64,000 nucleotides of DNA from the NCBI RefSeq assembly GCF_024055575.1, contig NZ_JAMXOE010000017.1:62001-126000 (forward strand). The letters are read 5' to 3'. Origin of the DNA: Mucilaginibacter flavidus (GTDB lineage: Bacteria > Bacteroidota > Bacteroidia > Sphingobacteriales > Sphingobacteriaceae). The notes beneath the pieces are model-generated. The model worked only from the letters and a program-made list of their open reading frames with translations, was not told where the DNA came from and searched no databases. Both the position numbers and the translations under genes were made by a program. Each line of letters begins with the position of its first letter. Position 1 is the first letter of the stretch. Of the stretch, positions 1 through 7,027 are shown one piece after another.

Positions 1-326
1 CGGCCATGCTCGAACTTTATCACCAGGGTAAAATAACGCTTGAACAAATAACCGAAAAAATGGCACACAACGTGGCCATTTGCTTCCAGGTAGAAAAACG
101 TGGTTTTATACGCGAAGGCTACTACGCCGACCTTGTATTGGCCGATTTAAATGCCCCCTGGAAGGTAAACAAAGACAATATTTTGTATCAATGCAAATGG
201 AGCCCGTTTGAGGGTACAACCTTTCGATCAAAAATTGCCTATACCATTGTATCGGGCAACGTTGTGTGGGCCAACGGAAGTTTGGTTGAAGGTGAGGCCG
301 GTAAAAGGCTGAGTTTTATACGGTAA
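1..326 (+). CDS. pyrC: Dihydroorotase, C-terminal part (partial at window edge)
   Basis: The open frame enters from the left edge (codon phase begins at base 3) and ends with TAA at 324-326, so only about the last 108 residues are present. Dihydroorotase cyclises carbamoyl aspartate to dihydroorotate in pyrimidine synthesis in the cytoplasm. The piece carries the typical amidohydrolase tail: an AHNVA stretch, then RGFIREGYYADLVLADL (the edge strand before the C-terminus), then the NILYQCKWSPFEG segment seen in class I dihydroorotases. The metal-binding residues lie outside the window. The ATG at base 6 is internal and is not the start. A small gene follows after 60 bases on the same strand and may be co-transcribed. 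Assignment to the amidohydrolase superfamily is firm; pyrC rather than allantoinase is likely. Confidence 0.85.
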   Translation, partial: AMLELYHQGKITLEQITEKMAHNVAICFQVEKRGFIREGYYADLVLADLNAPWKVNKDNILYQCKWSPFEGTTFRSKIAYTIVSGNVVWANGSLVEGEAGKRLSFIR

Positions 327-386
327 TTCGTTATAGTTAAATCGGGGTTTAATAATTCAGGCAGCGTTTCTGCAATAAAAATATAA

Positions 387-674
387 ATGAAGAAAGTTAA
401 ATTGTTTCAACTGATGGACTTGGTTGAGGAGATAAAGAAGGTTGAAGATTTGATTACCGCCAGTCGCAAAGCACGCACATCGGCATTGCTGATAAAACAA
501 TACGAAACTAAAAAGAACCAATTAATCGGATCGTTGATAAGCGAGTTAAACTCGCCGCTATTGCAATCAACCCAAAGCTATTTGCTTATAAAAACGCTGC
601 TGGAGAAATATTATCCTGCAACGGAAGACGGAATTAGCGATGTGGATTTCGCCAAATTGGTGGCGGCGATATGA
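387..674 (+). CDS. Small conserved hypothetical protein, 95 aa
   Basis: I do not recognise a named family. The 95-residue protein is soluble-looking and mostly helical by composition, with many Lys and Glu. Residues about 8-25 (MDLVEEIKKVEDLITASR) and 38-60 could form amphipathic helices. There is no signal peptide or membrane segment. It follows the dihydroorotase gene by 60 bases on the same strand, so it may share its transcript. The start at 387 is the first ATG after the pyrC stop. It ends just before a long inverted repeat at 681-827 that separates it from the convergent operon. Confidence 0.65.
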   Translation: MKKVKLFQLMDLVEEIKKVEDLITASRKARTSALLIKQYETKKNQLIGSLISELNSPLLQSTQSYLLIKTLLEKYYPATEDGISDVDFAKLVAAI

Positions 675-680
675 AAACCT

Positions 681-827
681 TTTTGTCATTCTGAACGATA
701 GTGAAGAATCTTATATTTTTGGCGGGTAGGCGTCCGACAGGTATGCACCACAACAATCGCTTTTATATCTGTCCTGCGTAAATATCGCTTCTATAAGATT
801 CTTCGGTCGCGCTCAGAATGACAAAAT
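681..827. repeat. Long imperfect inverted repeat with GTCATTCTGA ends
   Basis: The left arm (about 681-714) and right arm (about 793-827) are imperfect reverse complements of each other, ending in TTTTGTCATTCTGA and TCAGAATGACAAAA. The loop is about 78 bases. It fills the space between two convergent genes, so the transcript could fold into a long hairpin that may act as a terminator or mRNA end. A related element with GTCATTGC/GCAATGAC ends lies at 44007-44102. The inverted arms are seen directly; the function is inferred. Confidence 0.8.
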
Positions 828-833
828 GGAATT

Positions 834-1301
834 TTATCTCACCCCCAAATAAATCCTCGCCTCCGTCTCTTCAAAACTCTTCGGGTTGGCTTTATAAAAA
901 TCATAGTCCGCAGCATATTTCCTATCGATATCGCTTGCCCATATCTTTTGCCAGGCGGCACCAATATTGACCGGGAACTGCCCTTCCAAATAATAAACCA
1001 GGTACTCGCCGGTGGGTACAGTTACACAGGTAAAGCCGCTGGTTATGCCATTCAATGAACTAACCTTGCAGCCCAATATGGCCGTGTATGGGCCGGTATA
1101 GTCGGTTTCATAATCGGTATAAACGCAGTACATATCATCTGAAATCCTGTCGGCAATTTGGTCAATTAAATTTTCGGTGATGAACCGTGTCCACAGCCCC
1201 CCGATGTCTTTGCCAGATTGCCCGTCTTTGTTAGTCGTCCTTGCAGAAATCCCCATAAGGTAAAATTTATTTTCGCTTGATTTTTCGGTTTTGGCTATCA
1301 T
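834..1301 (-). CDS. GyrI-like / AraC effector-binding domain protein
   Basis: This 155-residue stand-alone protein resembles the GyrI-like or 'effector-binding' small-molecule domain found on AraC/MerR-type regulators and in YdeE-like proteins. Visible hallmarks are the pattern YMG(I/L)SARTTN near the N-terminus, a central acidic YCVYTDYETDYTGPY stretch, VPTGEYLVYYLEG, and the closing WQKIWASD...ARIYLGVR. It has no DNA-binding domain, so a ligand-binding role is inferred. It is the last gene of a minus-strand run (WYL regulator, DoxX, EVE, SRPBCC, this gene), 78 bases after the SRPBCC gene. The ligand is unknown. Confidence 0.8.
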   Translation of the reverse strand: MIAKTEKSSENKFYLMGISARTTNKDGQSGKDIGGLWTRFITENLIDQIADRISDDMYCVYTDYETDYTGPYTAILGCKVSSLNGITSGFTCVTVPTGEYLVYYLEGQFPVNIGAAWQKIWASDIDRKYAADYDFYKANPKSFEETEARIYLGVR

Positions 1302-1379
1302 TACTTTTTGTTATATCGACTTATAAAAAACTTTTAATGAATTATTTAACAACATTAACTAAATATTTACATTAACAGT

Positions 1380-1805
1380 TTATTTTTCAATAATTTTCTT
1401 CAGGCCATCAAAAACAGATGTCCACATTTGTTCCGAATGATAGGCAGCTTCCTCACTTTTTACGCCGTCCTGGGCAATAACCAACGTCGTTCCATCGCAC
1501 GTTTCACTCAACTCGTAGGTAATATTGTTGTAGTTTTCCGGCTTGTCTTCGGTACCGCTCATGCTGCTCCAATAGGTGTATTTTAAAAATTTCGGTGCAT
1601 AAATGTCGAGGATAATTCCGCCGTCCTGGTAGGTCTTCCCCTCCCACTCGCCGGTAAATGTAATTGGGTTCCCCACCTTCCAGTCCGACTTTAAATTAGT
1701 GCCGAAAAAATATTCTTTTACAATTGCCGGATCGGTAAGACCTTTCCAAACTTCAGCGATTGGTGCCTTAAATGTTACGGTTGTTTCTGATGTCAGTGTG
1801 TTCAT
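1380..1805 (-). CDS. SRPBCC (AHSA1-like) domain protein
   Basis: A 141-residue START-like/SRPBCC protein of the AHSA1 type: TVTFKAPIAEVWKGLTDPAIVKEYFFG at the N-terminus, a central GEWEGKTYQDGGII strand pair, and a C-terminal helix ending in MWTSVFDGLKKIIEK. Such proteins bind hydrophobic ligands or act with a regulator; the ligand here is unknown. I chose the ATG at 1805 because the family begins at this point. The longer frame to 1862 adds 19 Asn/Tyr-rich residues read from a low-complexity GTTGTAAATGTTG word repeat. It sits in the small-protein operon between the EVE gene (116 bases upstream) and the GyrI-like gene. Confidence 0.85.
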   Translation of the reverse strand: MNTLTSETTVTFKAPIAEVWKGLTDPAIVKEYFFGTNLKSDWKVGNPITFTGEWEGKTYQDGGIILDIYAPKFLKYTYWSSMSGTEDKPENYNNITYELSETCDGTTLVIAQDGVKSEEAAYHSEQMWTSVFDGLKKIIEK

Positions 1806-1872
1806 ATTTTCAGTTGTTAAGTTGTAAATGTTGTAGTTGTTGTAAATGTTGAAAGGTTGCAATGTTGGAAAG
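1806..1872. repeat. Low-complexity word repeat (TTGTAAATGTTG variants)
   Basis: Between the EVE and SRPBCC genes the phrase GTTGTAAATGTTG is reiterated with small changes (GTTGTAGTTGTTG, GTTGAAAGGTTGC, GTTGGAAAGTTGA). It is a direct-word array, not a hairpin. It lies just upstream of the SRPBCC start and artificially lengthens that open frame. It belongs to the scattered word-repeat class described in the findings. Confidence 0.6.
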
Positions 1873-1921
1873 TTGAAGGGTTAAATACCGGATTGAAAAC
1901 CACTTCGTCTTTCGGACTAAC

Positions 1922-2335
1922 TTAATCAACGATTGCAGAACGAATTAGCTCATAATCCACCTCTGGTATCTCAAAAAATCCAAAGCGGAATTTATAACCC
2001 CACGAAGTTTTATTTTCAATAAAGCTGAGTTGATTTATCAGCGGTGCTATGGGTGTTTCTTTGCATCTATGATAACTAATATTCCGGCGGTAAGGGATAA
2101 AATTATCTGCCATTTTATGCTGGTAAATTTTGTCATCCGCCACCTCGCCAATTGCAGTGAATGCCTGCAATACCTCGTTACCCCCATAAGTTTTTTTTGG
2201 CGAATAAAATATCACGCCATTGCCAACGGCCATGCGTTTCAATGGCCCTTCTTTGCCATGGTTGGCCTGCATAAAGCCGCCTGCAACGCCGCGGGCAATA
2301 TGATCTTTTGATACTACTACTATCCAGTATTTCAT
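1922..2335 (-). CDS. EVE domain protein (UPF0310 type)
   Basis: A 137-residue single-domain EVE protein. The family signature is clear: MKYWIVVVSKDHIARGVAGGFMQ at the start, then GPLKRMAVGNGVIFYSPK and a central AIGEV strand, with a C-terminal segment of the type SFIENKTSWGYKFRFGFFEI. EVE folds are PUA-like and bind modified bases or nucleic acid in characterised members. The start at 2335 gives the family's MKYWI beginning and leaves five bases to the upstream DoxX gene, so the two are probably translated from one mRNA. Nothing around it (no restriction or McrBC gene) points to phage defence. Confidence 0.85.
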   Translation of the reverse strand: MKYWIVVVSKDHIARGVAGGFMQANHGKEGPLKRMAVGNGVIFYSPKKTYGGNEVLQAFTAIGEVADDKIYQHKMADNFIPYRRNISYHRCKETPIAPLINQLSFIENKTSWGYKFRFGFFEIPEVDYELIRSAIVD

Positions 2336-2340
2336 ACAAG

Positions 2341-2688
2341 TTATATCCAAAAGGTGAATGAAAATATAACGGCCAAAAGCATGCCGACAAACACCGGCTT
2401 CATCACGTCCTTTTTGGGGTCTTTATATTTTACGTGGGTATAAAAGGCGCCAATAACAAGGGTTGCAAATATGCCTATTGCATAAATTCGGGTCTGACTA
2501 AATACTATCAATATGCTGCATGCAACTTCAGTAAACCCAAGCAGGTGCATAAACCATAATGGGTAACCCCATCGTTTAAAATATGCTTCCGAATCAGGAT
2601 GGCCGCTTAGTTTTTTAAAGCCGAAAATAACGCCGGGTATTATATAAGCTGCTATTAATACCCAAAAAATGATAGTTTTGGTTTCCAT
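2341..2688 (-). CDS. DoxX-like membrane protein
   Basis: A 115-residue protein with four hydrophobic segments (about residues 6-24, 45-65, 70-86, 97-115), matching the DoxX-like family in length and pattern: a first helix ending in GFKKLSGHP, then YFKRWGYPLWFMHLLGFTEV. It sits in the inner membrane; the biochemical role is not established for this subgroup. It is 49 bases downstream of the WYL regulator and five bases upstream of the EVE gene, so it belongs to the same minus-strand operon. Confidence 0.85.
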   Translation of the reverse strand: METKTIIFWVLIAAYIIPGVIFGFKKLSGHPDSEAYFKRWGYPLWFMHLLGFTEVACSILIVFSQTRIYAIGIFATLVIGAFYTHVKYKDPKKDVMKPVFVGMLLAVIFSFTFWI

Positions 2689-2737
2689 ATCGTTAGTTGT
2701 TTAGTCAAATTAACGACAGGCGAATGACAACCCTATG

Positions 2738-3700
2738 TCAGTAGGAATTTATCAATTGTAGATTTTTTTGAGAAATTGCGGCTGCTATGGTTCCTACTGT
2801 CTCCTTTAAACTATCCGGGCTTATAATTTCGGCGTGGTCGCCGTACATCATAAACCAACGGGCAAATCCTTCCATCGACGCCGTCAAAAACGTCATTTCA
2901 ATGTAGCCGCCAACTGTTTTTTCGGATACGAAACCACTATAATATTTTTGGTACTCCAGGTGGCCGTGAATTGATTTTTCAACCCGAATCACCACCATAT
3001 CCAGTTCCTGGTCTTTGGCGGTTTGGGCTATGTAAGCTTTTAACGTGGGGTGCTTGCTGTTAAACGTTTTACCGGTAGATTCAATAGCGATAATTCTGTC
3101 GAGCCTGAAATCACGATAATCCTTCCGCAGCAAACAATAGGCAATTAAGTGCCAGTAGCCGCTTTTATAAAATATGCCTATCGCCTCAATTTCGCGTTTG
3201 GTATGTTCCTGGCTGTGGAGGGCAAAATAGTCGATACAAATTACACTCTTTTTGGCAATGCTGTTCAGCAGGGTTTGAATGTGGTCCTTATTGTCCACAT
3301 TTAGCTGGCTATGGCTGGGCAATACCTCAATACTGCTATCTATATCTTCCAGCAGGTTCTTTTCAGCTGTTTTTAAAATCGCCCGTATTTTGTACATGGC
3401 CGATTTATGGTGTTCGGATGTGGCATTATCCGTTAGTTTTTCAACGAACTTTTCGGCAGTTAAAAAGGCGGTCGCTTCTTCTTTGGTAAACATTACCGGC
3501 GGCAGCCGGTAGCCATCAACGATGGAATACCCAACACCAGCCTCCCCTATTATCGGTATGCCGGCTTCTTCCAAAGTTTTTACATCACGGTAAACCGTTC
3601 GCAGGCTTATGTTAAAGCGCCCGGCTATATCGCTGGCTTTAACCACCCTGCGCGACTGTAATTGAATTAATATTGCCGAAACTCTGTCGATACGGTTCAT
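2738..3700 (-). CDS. YafY-type HTH-WYL transcriptional regulator
   Basis: A 320-residue regulator with an N-terminal winged helix (residues about 1-60; RVSAILIQLQSRRVVKASDIA, then FNISLRTVYRDVKTLEEAGIPI) and a WYL domain in the middle (about 140-220; IDYFALHS, GIFYKSGYWHLIAYCLLRKDYRDFRLDRI). A C-terminal extension (about 225-320) follows, as is usual for YafY-like proteins. The WYL part binds ligands in other members. The ATG at 3700 matches the family start MNRIDRVSAIL and removes a six-residue upstream extension. It heads the minus-strand run of DoxX, EVE, SRPBCC and GyrI-like genes and probably controls it. The gene on the other strand starts 60 bases away, so the gap holds two divergent promoters. 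Confidence 0.9.
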   Translation of the reverse strand: MNRIDRVSAILIQLQSRRVVKASDIAGRFNISLRTVYRDVKTLEEAGIPIIGEAGVGYSIVDGYRLPPVMFTKEEATAFLTAEKFVEKLTDNATSEHHKSAMYKIRAILKTAEKNLLEDIDSSIEVLPSHSQLNVDNKDHIQTLLNSIAKKSVICIDYFALHSQEHTKREIEAIGIFYKSGYWHLIAYCLLRKDYRDFRLDRIIAIESTGKTFNSKHPTLKAYIAQTAKDQELDMVVIRVEKSIHGHLEYQKYYSGFVSEKTVGGYIEMTFLTASMEGFARWFMMYGDHAEIISPDSLKETVGTIAAAISQKNLQLINSY

Positions 3701-3759
3701 GTGCCCCAAATTAAGCAAAAACCAAGTATCTTAGCCCAAATTTTATTATTTTGCATAAC

Positions 3760-4188
3760 ATGAGCGAGGATAACGATAAAATAATAACATTCGAATCGTA
3801 CTACGACCCTATGCTGGCGCACATCATCCGCAGCAGGTTGGAAGCCAACGGCATCAGCTGTTTTATTGCCGACGAGAATATAATTGGTGCCAACCCGCTG
3901 TACAATAATGCCGTGGGCGGTGTCAAGCTCAAAATATTCGAAAAAGACATCGAACGCTGCCGTGAAATATTAGCCACCGAAGGCGACTTACACGAAAGCG
4001 ACCATTTTGAAATTGATAACGAAAACAATACCTACGTGGTATGCCCCTACTGCGCTTCTACCAACGTAACCAGTATTGAAAAAGATGAAAACGAAACCGG
4101 GATGTTAAGTTCATTTGTGAATTTGATAAACCCGTTTTCGAGTCAAAAAAACTGGCACTGCAATAACTGTCAGCAGGATTTTGAATGA
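3760..4188 (+). CDS. DUF2007 protein with C-terminal zinc ribbon
   Basis: A 142-residue cytoplasmic protein. Residues about 8-70 match DUF2007 ('putative signal-transducing protein'): ITFESYYDPMLAHIIRSRLEANGI followed by a GGVKLKIFEKDIERC segment. The C-terminal third has two Cys pairs, CPYC and CNNC, spaced like a zinc ribbon. I chose the ATG at 3760; the TTG at 3751 adds three residues only. It is divergent from the WYL regulator. The role is unknown; zinc binding is inferred from the Cys pattern. Confidence 0.85.
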   Translation: MSEDNDKIITFESYYDPMLAHIIRSRLEANGISCFIADENIIGANPLYNNAVGGVKLKIFEKDIERCREILATEGDLHESDHFEIDNENNTYVVCPYCASTNVTSIEKDENETGMLSSFVNLINPFSSQKNWHCNNCQQDFE

Positions 4189-4354
4189 AATGGGCTACCG
4201 ATGACTCATCCGTCAATCAAAATCAGCTTAAAAATTTTTATTAAAAAGCTTCCAATAAGAATATTCCCAACAAGAATATTACCTATAATTTAAACATGTA
4301 TCAATAAAGATACAAAACTGGGATAATGCGAAGCTAATTTATATATTAGCGGCC

Positions 4355-5362
4355 ATGTTTAACCGCCGTAAGTTTATAAAAATATCGGCTGCCGGCGCTT
4401 CGCTGGCGGCGTTGTCAAGTTCAAAAATCGCAAAGGCCGTGGCTTATAAACCGGCCGCGGGCGTTCCAATCGTAATATCAACCTGGGATTTCGGTATTCC
4501 TGCTAATAAAGAAGCCTGGAAGGTGCTTGAAAAAGGCGGCCGCGCGCTCGATGCAGTTGAGGCTGGCGTTAAAATTCCGGAGGCGGATATGAATAACCAC
4601 ACTGTTGGCCGCGCAGGCTATCCCGACCGTGACGGCCACGTTACCCTGGATGCCTGTATAATGGACGAGTTCGGTAATTGCGGCTCGGTGGCTGCCATGG
4701 AAAACATAGCTCATCCAATATCTGTAGCTCGCGCGGTTATGGAAAAAACGCCGCACGTAATGCTTGTTGGCGATGGCGCTACACAATTTGCCGTTGAGCA
4801 AGGCTTTAAAAAAGAAAAGCTGCTCACCCCTGAATCAGAAAAGGCATGGAAAGAATGGCTCAAAACCGCTAAATATTCGCCGGTGATGAATATTGAAAAT
4901 AAACAACACCAGCCCGGCAGCAAATACAATCACGATACCATCGGCATGCTTGCTATTGATGCCAAAGGTAATATATCAGGCGCGTGCACCACCAGCGGCA
5001 TGGCCTTTAAATTACATGGCCGTGTGGGCGACAGCCCTATAATAGGTGCGGGCTTATATGTAGACAATGAAGTAGGCGGCGCCACATCCACAGGTGTGGG
5101 CGAAGAAGTTATCCGTAATGTTGGCAGCTTTTTGGTAGTCGAACTGATGCGCCAGGGTCTCTCGCCCGAGGATGCCTGCAAAGAAGCTGTTAAACGTATC
5201 ATTAAAAAGAAGCCCGATACAGCTAAAAATATACAAGTTGGCTTTTTGGCCATTAACAAAAAAGGTGAATATGGCGCTTATGCCATCCAGCAAGGTTTCT
5301 CGTTTGCGGTTTGTAATGCGGATAAACAGGATTTGTTGATTCCAGGTAAGAGTTTTTATTGA
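4355..5362 (+). CDS. N4-(beta-N-acetylglucosaminyl)-L-asparaginase, Tat-exported
   Basis: A 335-residue Ntn-hydrolase of the glycosylasparaginase family, which removes Asn-linked GlcNAc from glycopeptides. The N-terminus NRRKFIKISAAGASLAAL has a twin-arginine-type signal, so it is likely exported folded. The autoprocessing site is visible as HDTIGM, with Thr about residue 195 as the nucleophile created by cleavage. The following GNISGACTTSGMAFKLHGRVGDSPIIGAG segment is the conserved beta-subunit start. Length fits the family. It stands alone, with about 165 bases of AT-rich spacer before it and a word repeat after it. Export suggests scavenging of glycoprotein fragments, an inference. Confidence 0.92.
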   Translation: MFNRRKFIKISAAGASLAALSSSKIAKAVAYKPAAGVPIVISTWDFGIPANKEAWKVLEKGGRALDAVEAGVKIPEADMNNHTVGRAGYPDRDGHVTLDACIMDEFGNCGSVAAMENIAHPISVARAVMEKTPHVMLVGDGATQFAVEQGFKKEKLLTPESEKAWKEWLKTAKYSPVMNIENKQHQPGSKYNHDTIGMLAIDAKGNISGACTTSGMAFKLHGRVGDSPIIGAGLYVDNEVGGATSTGVGEEVIRNVGSFLVVELMRQGLSPEDACKEAVKRIIKKKPDTAKNIQVGFLAINKKGEYGAYAIQQGFSFAVCNADKQDLLIPGKSFY

Positions 5363-5366
5363 TGCT

Positions 5367-5602
5367 GGTTCATGGTTGATAGTTCATGGTTCATGGTGGG
5401 ACCGCTGTTGGTTAAAGCGTCTACGAAAACCCAACATAGTTTGCCTTTCCTACTATGAACTATGAACCATCAACTATGAACTAATTTAGAACCATTCGCG
5501 TTTAATTTTCGTTTAAAAGCTTAACGCAGCGTTATTTTTTACATCGCAGGTTTGTGGCCGGCCCAGTTATAAACCCTGAACTATGAACTATGAACAATGA
5601 AC
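5367..5602. repeat. Word repeat: GTTCATGGTTCAT / ATGAACTATGAAC
   Basis: Three clusters of one phrase: about 5367-5397 reads GGTTCATGGTTGATAGTTC and variants, about 5451-5481 is its inverted counterpart (CTATGAACTATGAACCATC), and about 5577-5602 repeats the inverted form. The first two could pair into an imperfect hairpin after the asparaginase gene. The third runs into the cutC start, whose first codons (ATG AAC AAT GAA CAC) are part of the phrase. Confidence 0.75.
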
Positions 5603-6360
5603 ACAAAAATCTTCCCGTTTCGCTGGAAGTTTGTGCCAATTCTGTAACATCGGCCTTAGCCGCGCAGGCCGGGGGCGCGGTGCGCGTTGAACTTTGTGAA
5701 AATTTGTTCGAGGGCGGCACTACCCCTTCATATGGCGAGATATTGATGGCCCGTAAACTGCTGCACATTAAGCTATACGTTTTGATAAGGCCCCGCGCCG
5801 GCGATTTCTTATATACCGACCTGGAATTTAACATTATGATGGCCGATATACGCTACTGTATAGAAGCCGGCTGCGATGGCGTGGTAATTGGCATGCTCAA
5901 TGCCGATGGCACGATCGACAAAGCGCGGTGTTCTGAAATGGTAAGCCTGGCCAGGCAATGGGGCCTGGGGGTAACGTTTCACCGCGCCTTTGATATGTGT
6001 GCCGATATGTTCACGGCGATGGAAGAAATCATTGAAATGGGCTGTGAGCGTATATTAACCTCAGGGGGCAAAAGCACAGCTATGGAAGGTGCTTACAACA
6101 TTGCACGGTTAATCAGCACAGCAGCCAGCCGCATAAAAATCATGGCTGGCAGCGGCGTTAATGAAAAAAATGCCGCAGATTTAGTGCGTTTTACAGGTGC
6201 TACCGAGATCCACTCATCTGCAAGGGTGAAGGTTCCCAGTAAAATGACATACAAAAACGACCATATTATTATGGGCGCCAATCCCGGCGACGAATACAGC
6301 AACGACGTTACTGACATCGACCGGGTGAAAGACATCATCCAACTAGCCAATTCCTTTTGA
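5590..6360 (+). CDS. cutC: CutC family protein
   Basis: A 256-residue TIM-barrel protein of the CutC family, annotated historically as copper homeostasis; the direct biochemical role is not settled. Motifs include LEVCANSVTSALAAQAGGA, RVELCENLFEGGTTPSYG, then IRPRAGDFLYTDLE, GCDGVVIGMLNADGTID, TFHRAFDM and ERILTSGG. Length and motif order are those of full-length CutC. The start lies in a TATGAAC word repeat, so the first four residues come from repeat sequence; the conserved part begins near residue 10. It is followed by a 668-base spacer. Confidence 0.93.
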   Translation: MNNEHKNLPVSLEVCANSVTSALAAQAGGAVRVELCENLFEGGTTPSYGEILMARKLLHIKLYVLIRPRAGDFLYTDLEFNIMMADIRYCIEAGCDGVVIGMLNADGTIDKARCSEMVSLARQWGLGVTFHRAFDMCADMFTAMEEIIEMGCERILTSGGKSTAMEGAYNIARLISTAASRIKIMAGSGVNEKNAADLVRFTGATEIHSSARVKVPSKMTYKNDHIIMGANPGDEYSNDVTDIDRVKDIIQLANSF

Positions 6361-6508
6361 TAAAGTAAACAGCATTTTCACTTCCAATCAGCTGGTTCCT
6401 CGTTGGTGAATTGGATCAAAATTTCGAAGTGCAAGTTAAATTCACGCAGAAAACCAGCGCCTTCCATCTCTTTTCGACATTAGCTAATCACAAATTTAAT
6501 TCAATTTT

Positions 6509-6523
6509 CCGGGAACGTTACCG
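6509..6523. promoter_or_regulatory. LacI-type operator-like site, distal
   Basis: CCGGGAACGTTACCG is a near-palindrome centred on AACGTT; only one base pair breaks the symmetry. It shares CCGGGAACGTT with the perfect site at 6955-6972, 446 bases away. A centre CG inside an inverted repeat is typical of LacI-family operators. No LacI gene is in the window, so the regulator is inferred. Confidence 0.5.
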
Positions 6524-6954
6524 TAAACTAATTTAACTACCGGTAAAAAATAGTTAGTGTATTTTATACAGGTTATCCGCCCCTAAAATATCGTTTGCAT
6601 CAAACTACCCGGCAAAACAGGGTTTCGACAAACGTATATTAATTCAATTTTAATATTTTCCTTTAAATTAATACTTAACACAATTTATAGTCAATAACAA
6701 TTCTAAACATTTACTAAAAATTAATTTGCAATTATTAATCATTCCTGTAACTTAGTTTCGTTACATAGCTTACACCAATTGCTAAACCAATTACAATAGT
6801 AATACCCTATTCTTTTTAAATTAAATGTGATATCGGCTTACCCGCCACTTAAGTAATAAGAAATACTCGTCAGCATGTTTTTGTCATGTTTTTAGTGGCG
6901 CAGGGTTAAACCAGGTTGTGATATAAAAATTGTACCCGATAATTTATCTAAAGT

Positions 6955-6972
6955 TCCGGGAACGTTCCCGGA
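6955..6972. promoter_or_regulatory. Perfect 18-bp palindrome, LacI-type operator
   Basis: TCCGGGAACGTTCCCGGA is a perfect palindrome 55 bases before the amylase start, centred on CG in AACGTT. This is the arrangement of LacI-family operators. Its position near the transcription start suggests repression or activation of the amylase by a sugar-responsive LacI protein encoded elsewhere. The symmetry is seen directly; the binding protein is inference. Confidence 0.65.
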
Positions 6973-7027
6973 GTGATTAGAAAGACAGTTAAAAACCAAT
7001 TGTAAATAACACTTAAAACCAATTATT

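Larger units (their letters stand above)
6361..7027. other. 667-base AT-rich spacer ahead of the amylase gene
   Basis: No credible coding frame is present. Most of it is AT-rich, with runs such as the stretch near 6640-6760. It contains two palindromes with the same CCGGGAACGTT core (listed separately), one at each end of the spacer. The 60 bases before the amylase start contain no clear Bacteroidota promoter that I would assert. It is most likely the control region of the amylase gene and may contain distal sites or a DNA loop between the two operators. Confidence 0.5.

Noticed and set aside
834-3700. Phage-defence island based on WYL and EVE
   Set aside because: The WYL protein is a YafY-type HTH regulator and no nuclease, methylase, McrBC, BREX or CBASS gene is present.
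5367-5602. CRISPR-like repeat array
   Set aside because: Units differ in length, there are no regular spacers of 30-40 bases and no cas genes; the phrase is a word repeat.
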